Assembly (NCBI RefSeq): GCF_002864045.1
Contig: NZ_PJPV01000045.1
Location: 45,289-109,288, forward strand
From: Endozoicomonas acroporae
Lineage (GTDB): Bacteria > Pseudomonadota > Gammaproteobacteria > Pseudomonadales > Endozoicomonadaceae
Reading direction: 5' to 3'
Length of the DNA: 64,000 bases
Shown here: positions 62,119 to 64,000 of the stretch, one piece after another
Layout of the letters: each line of letters begins with the position of its first letter
How positions within the stretch are numbered: the first letter of the stretch is position 1
Translations under genes and position numbers: made by a program
Notes under the pieces: model-generated
Told to the model about the DNA's origin: nothing
Seen by the model: the letters and a program-made list of their open reading frames with translations, nothing else
Database searches by the model: none

Positions 62119-62279
62119 ATACCAATTCCACCTTCTAAATATGAGATCGAGCAAGTCATTTTGGACAGCTGGGCAAGGCGGAATGACGAGTAATAGCAGG
62201 GCTATTGCGAGGAATTCCAACGAAGATCCAGCTGTTCAAAATGGCTGCGCAGTTCATATTTAGAAGGTGGAATTGGTAT
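62119..62279. mobile_element. 161-bp palindromic element (second MITE family)
   Basis: Terminal perfect 26-bp inverted repeats start ATACCAATTCCACCTTCTAA (62119-62144) and end TTAGAAGGTGGAATTGGTAT (62254-62279). The arms continue as an imperfect inverted repeat to a centre near AATAGCAGGGCTATT. It is unrelated in sequence to the TAAGTAGTT element but similar in size and architecture. The gap 61796-62442 holds no other recognisable gene. Confidence 0.75.
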
Positions 62280-62442
62280 AATCAGGACCCGGCCACGTTA
62301 TTCTTCAGGCCTTTCTGAAGACGTTTCTGCAACGCCGCCTGATCAGGTATCCATCCCTTGACCCTGAACAAAAAAACAAGCATAACGATCAACCTTTGGC
62401 TGGCCAGCGAATGGCAGATAGTTTTGCGAGGGGAGAATCAAG

Positions 62443-62996
62443 ATGAAACCGTTAACCCGGCAAGATGTGGATGATATTGTGCAGTGGGGAAGGTCGTTAT
62501 CAGAAGAGCAGGGCACCCGACTGCTGGATCATTTTGAAAACCACCAGAGTCAGCTTTATAACGCCGTCTACGGTGTGCTGTCAGACGCTATTGCTGAAGA
62601 CAGTGTCGATATGGCTAACCTGTTTATGGATCTCTGTTTTGATATCGTTCTGGTCTATCACCGGACCCTGGGCGAAGCCCCACAGGAGCCAGAGGATACC
62701 CGGTGGCTGGAGTCTAAAATGGCCTTGCTGGAGATGCTGAGTTCAAGTCGCTCAGCCCCGAAAGCCCGATGGCATCAAAACTGTCCTCAACGCTCAATGA
62801 TCGGTTTGTCCAGCGTTGCATGGAGTCCGGCACCCCGGTGGCACTGCTTAATTACCTGGATGATCAGGTGCTTCACTATGCCAGCTTCAATTCGGCACGG
62901 ATCCCCGCCATCGCTCTGACCAATAACCTGCTCTTTGTCGTGGTTCGTCTGATGGACAGTCTTTATGAATACCAGCCGGAAACACTTACCCGCTAA
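62443..62996 (+). pseudogene. Frameshifted unrecognised gene
   Basis: GGGGAGAATCAAG precedes ATG 62443. The protein reads MKPLTRQDVDDIVQWGRSLS up to about MALLEM (62740) and then becomes atypical (RWHQNCPQRS). In another frame, protein-like sequence continues as AEFKSLSPESPMASKLSS and FVQRCMESGTPVALLNYLDD to TAA at 62996. A single-base change near 62739-62745 joins the two. The conceptual product is ~184 aa, acidic and helical. No family recognised. Confidence 0.6.
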
Positions 62997-63133
62997 CAGG
63001 AGGAAATGATCAGGTTCCATTACGGGTGGGTAAGTAAAGTACTACTGCGCAGCTGCTGGACAAGCCAGGAGGTTCTGCCGATCTGGTAAGCCCGAAGCTC
63101 TTTATAAAATGCAAGACACGATGCCAGCCTCGG

Positions 63134-64000
63134 TCAGTACTCCCGGGGAGCTTCCCCTTTTGCTTCGGTAAGCATAATACTGTTCGGTATTTCATCCACG
63201 CCATCGACGATCTGGAGTGTAAACTCCCACTCAGTGTCGAGGTCATAAATAAACGTCAGATGGTCACCTGGTACCAGTGGCAGATCTTTAAGGCAGATGT
63301 CGTTGGTATGATCCACATCGGGCTGTTGTATCAATGGATGTTCTATGTGATAAGAGTGACCATAGCAATCTTCACAAAAAAAGTAGAAGAGCTTGTGGTT
63401 GCTGAACGAAAAGGCACTGAGAATCGCGTTTGCCAGTTGATCCAGTGTAGATTCGGCAGGCACCATCAGGGTTCGCCGGCACTTATAGGCAAACAGTGAA
63501 GCATTGATGATATAGCTGTTAAATGCGTCGGCTTTTTGTGGATGAAGCAACTGCCGGATGTCTTCTCGCCAAGGTTGAACCACGTTCTGCATACCATCGA
63601 CTTCGTAAAGTTCATCCACGCAACCCCGGGGAATCGCCAGCCCTTCCAGGTCTATGGATCTGTGAAACCGGTTAAAGAGAACCACGCCGAGGGGAGTGAA
63701 CTGCAGGTGTTTCAGCTGATGGCTGTCCTGCCATTGAAGCTTGACCAGGCCAAACAGTCTCAACAGGCTTACATTGTATGCCCCCAGTTGAGACGGCAGA
63801 ACTTCAAGGCCCAGCGTCTGGATAGGGTCTTCTGTGAATAAACCCTGCCTTAGAAAGTTAACGCCAGCGCAACCCAGGATACGACTATCACGACTGCCAA
63901 GATCTTCACCAATAATGCTCGCATGGCCCATGGTGAGCCAGGCGTCCAGCAGGGAAAAATACGGCTCTTCGCCGTTTCATATGGATTTCAGGATGTCTGC
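63134..64000 (-). pseudogene. pRiA4b ORF3-like gene with in-frame stop, truncated by window edge
   Basis: Related to 59839-61056. The C-terminal fold is intact (FAYKCRRTLMVPAESTLDQL; AILSAFSFSNHKLFYFFCED; LVPGDHLTFIYDLDTEWEF; MLTEAKGEAPREY). Homology continues upstream past ATG 63931 as GEEPYFSLLDAWLTMGHAS, matching ERYFSLLEAWINRGY of the sister gene. A TGA at about 63979-63981 interrupts the frame, which is open again to the window edge (ADILKSI). I therefore read it as a nonsense-disrupted copy, or a shortened ORF from an internal start. Confidence 0.65.

Noticed and set aside
1..64000. tRNA or rRNA genes, or an integrase-linked attachment site
   Set aside because: I scanned intergenic stretches and saw no cloverleaf or rRNA sequence; the only integrase trace is the IS91-type remnant at 52.8 kb.

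Overview
This window comes from a gammaproteobacterial chromosome region built almost entirely from prophage and mobile DNA. The gene families (lambda-type head genes, a type I restriction-modification operon, WYL and GHKL defence-type proteins, a CspA-type cold-shock gene, pRiA4b ORF3-like genes) and the dense small palindromic repeats suggest a repeat-rich marine or host-associated gammaproteobacterium such as an Endozoicomonas-like bacterium. That taxonomic guess is an impression, not something shown by the sequence.

Region 1 (1-19.2 kb, plus strand) is the late region of a lambda-type siphophage. It holds terminase large subunit (cut by the window edge), gpW-like joiner, portal, ClpP-like head protease, decoration protein, major capsid protein, FII-, Z- and U-like joining/tail-terminator proteins, tail tube, tape measure and a set of tail-tip proteins. 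Two intrinsic terminators lie inside the operon (7549-7583 and 11679-11702), and one apparent cargo gene (11012-11653) has a truncated relative at 58 kb. No integrase, replication or lysis genes are visible.

Region 2 (19.2-34.39 kb) is a defence island. It has a GHKL ATPase fused to a PD-(D/E)XK-like nuclease motif; an HNH endonuclease with a DGQHR-like domain that appears to be split by a ~205-bp palindrome-ended element; and a type I restriction-modification operon (hsdM-hsdS-SIR2-hsdR) in which a SIR2-family probable NADase lies between hsdS and hsdR. The HsdS subunit has two near-duplicate target-recognition domains. A divergent WYL-domain regulator has a 19-bp palindrome upstream and is a good candidate for controlling the operon. 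The island abuts a phage gene whose 5' part is missing.

Region 3 (34.39-51.58 kb) is a second phage module, podovirus-like in layout. It contains a truncated structural gene, a DUF29 gene, a DUF1983-type host-specificity protein, two virion-protein candidates and a giant polyvalent ejection-type protein. Two copies of a 165-bp TA-flanked palindromic MITE sit in the giant gene. Removing both in silico restores one continuous frame of 10,857 nt (3,618 aa). The first copy is read straight through as 54 extra codons because it is 1 bp shorter than its sisters; the second supplies a stop codon. Five ~48-bp GC-rich palindromic repeats are also embedded in the same coding sequence in different reading frames.

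Region 4 (51.6-64 kb) is a mobile-element graveyard with small genes. It contains a TM2-domain protein, an IS91-associated integrase remnant cut off at a tandem GACCCCGGTTTCA array, an unrecognised AT-rich two-gene cassette (soluble protein plus membrane protein), DUF1841-like and membrane proteins, an Excalibur-domain fragment, a phage-type HTH repressor, a GIY-YIG-like protein, DnaA-box-like sites, a cold-shock protein, two more MITE copies, a second 161-bp palindromic element, and two pRiA4b ORF3-like genes, one of which carries an in-frame stop.
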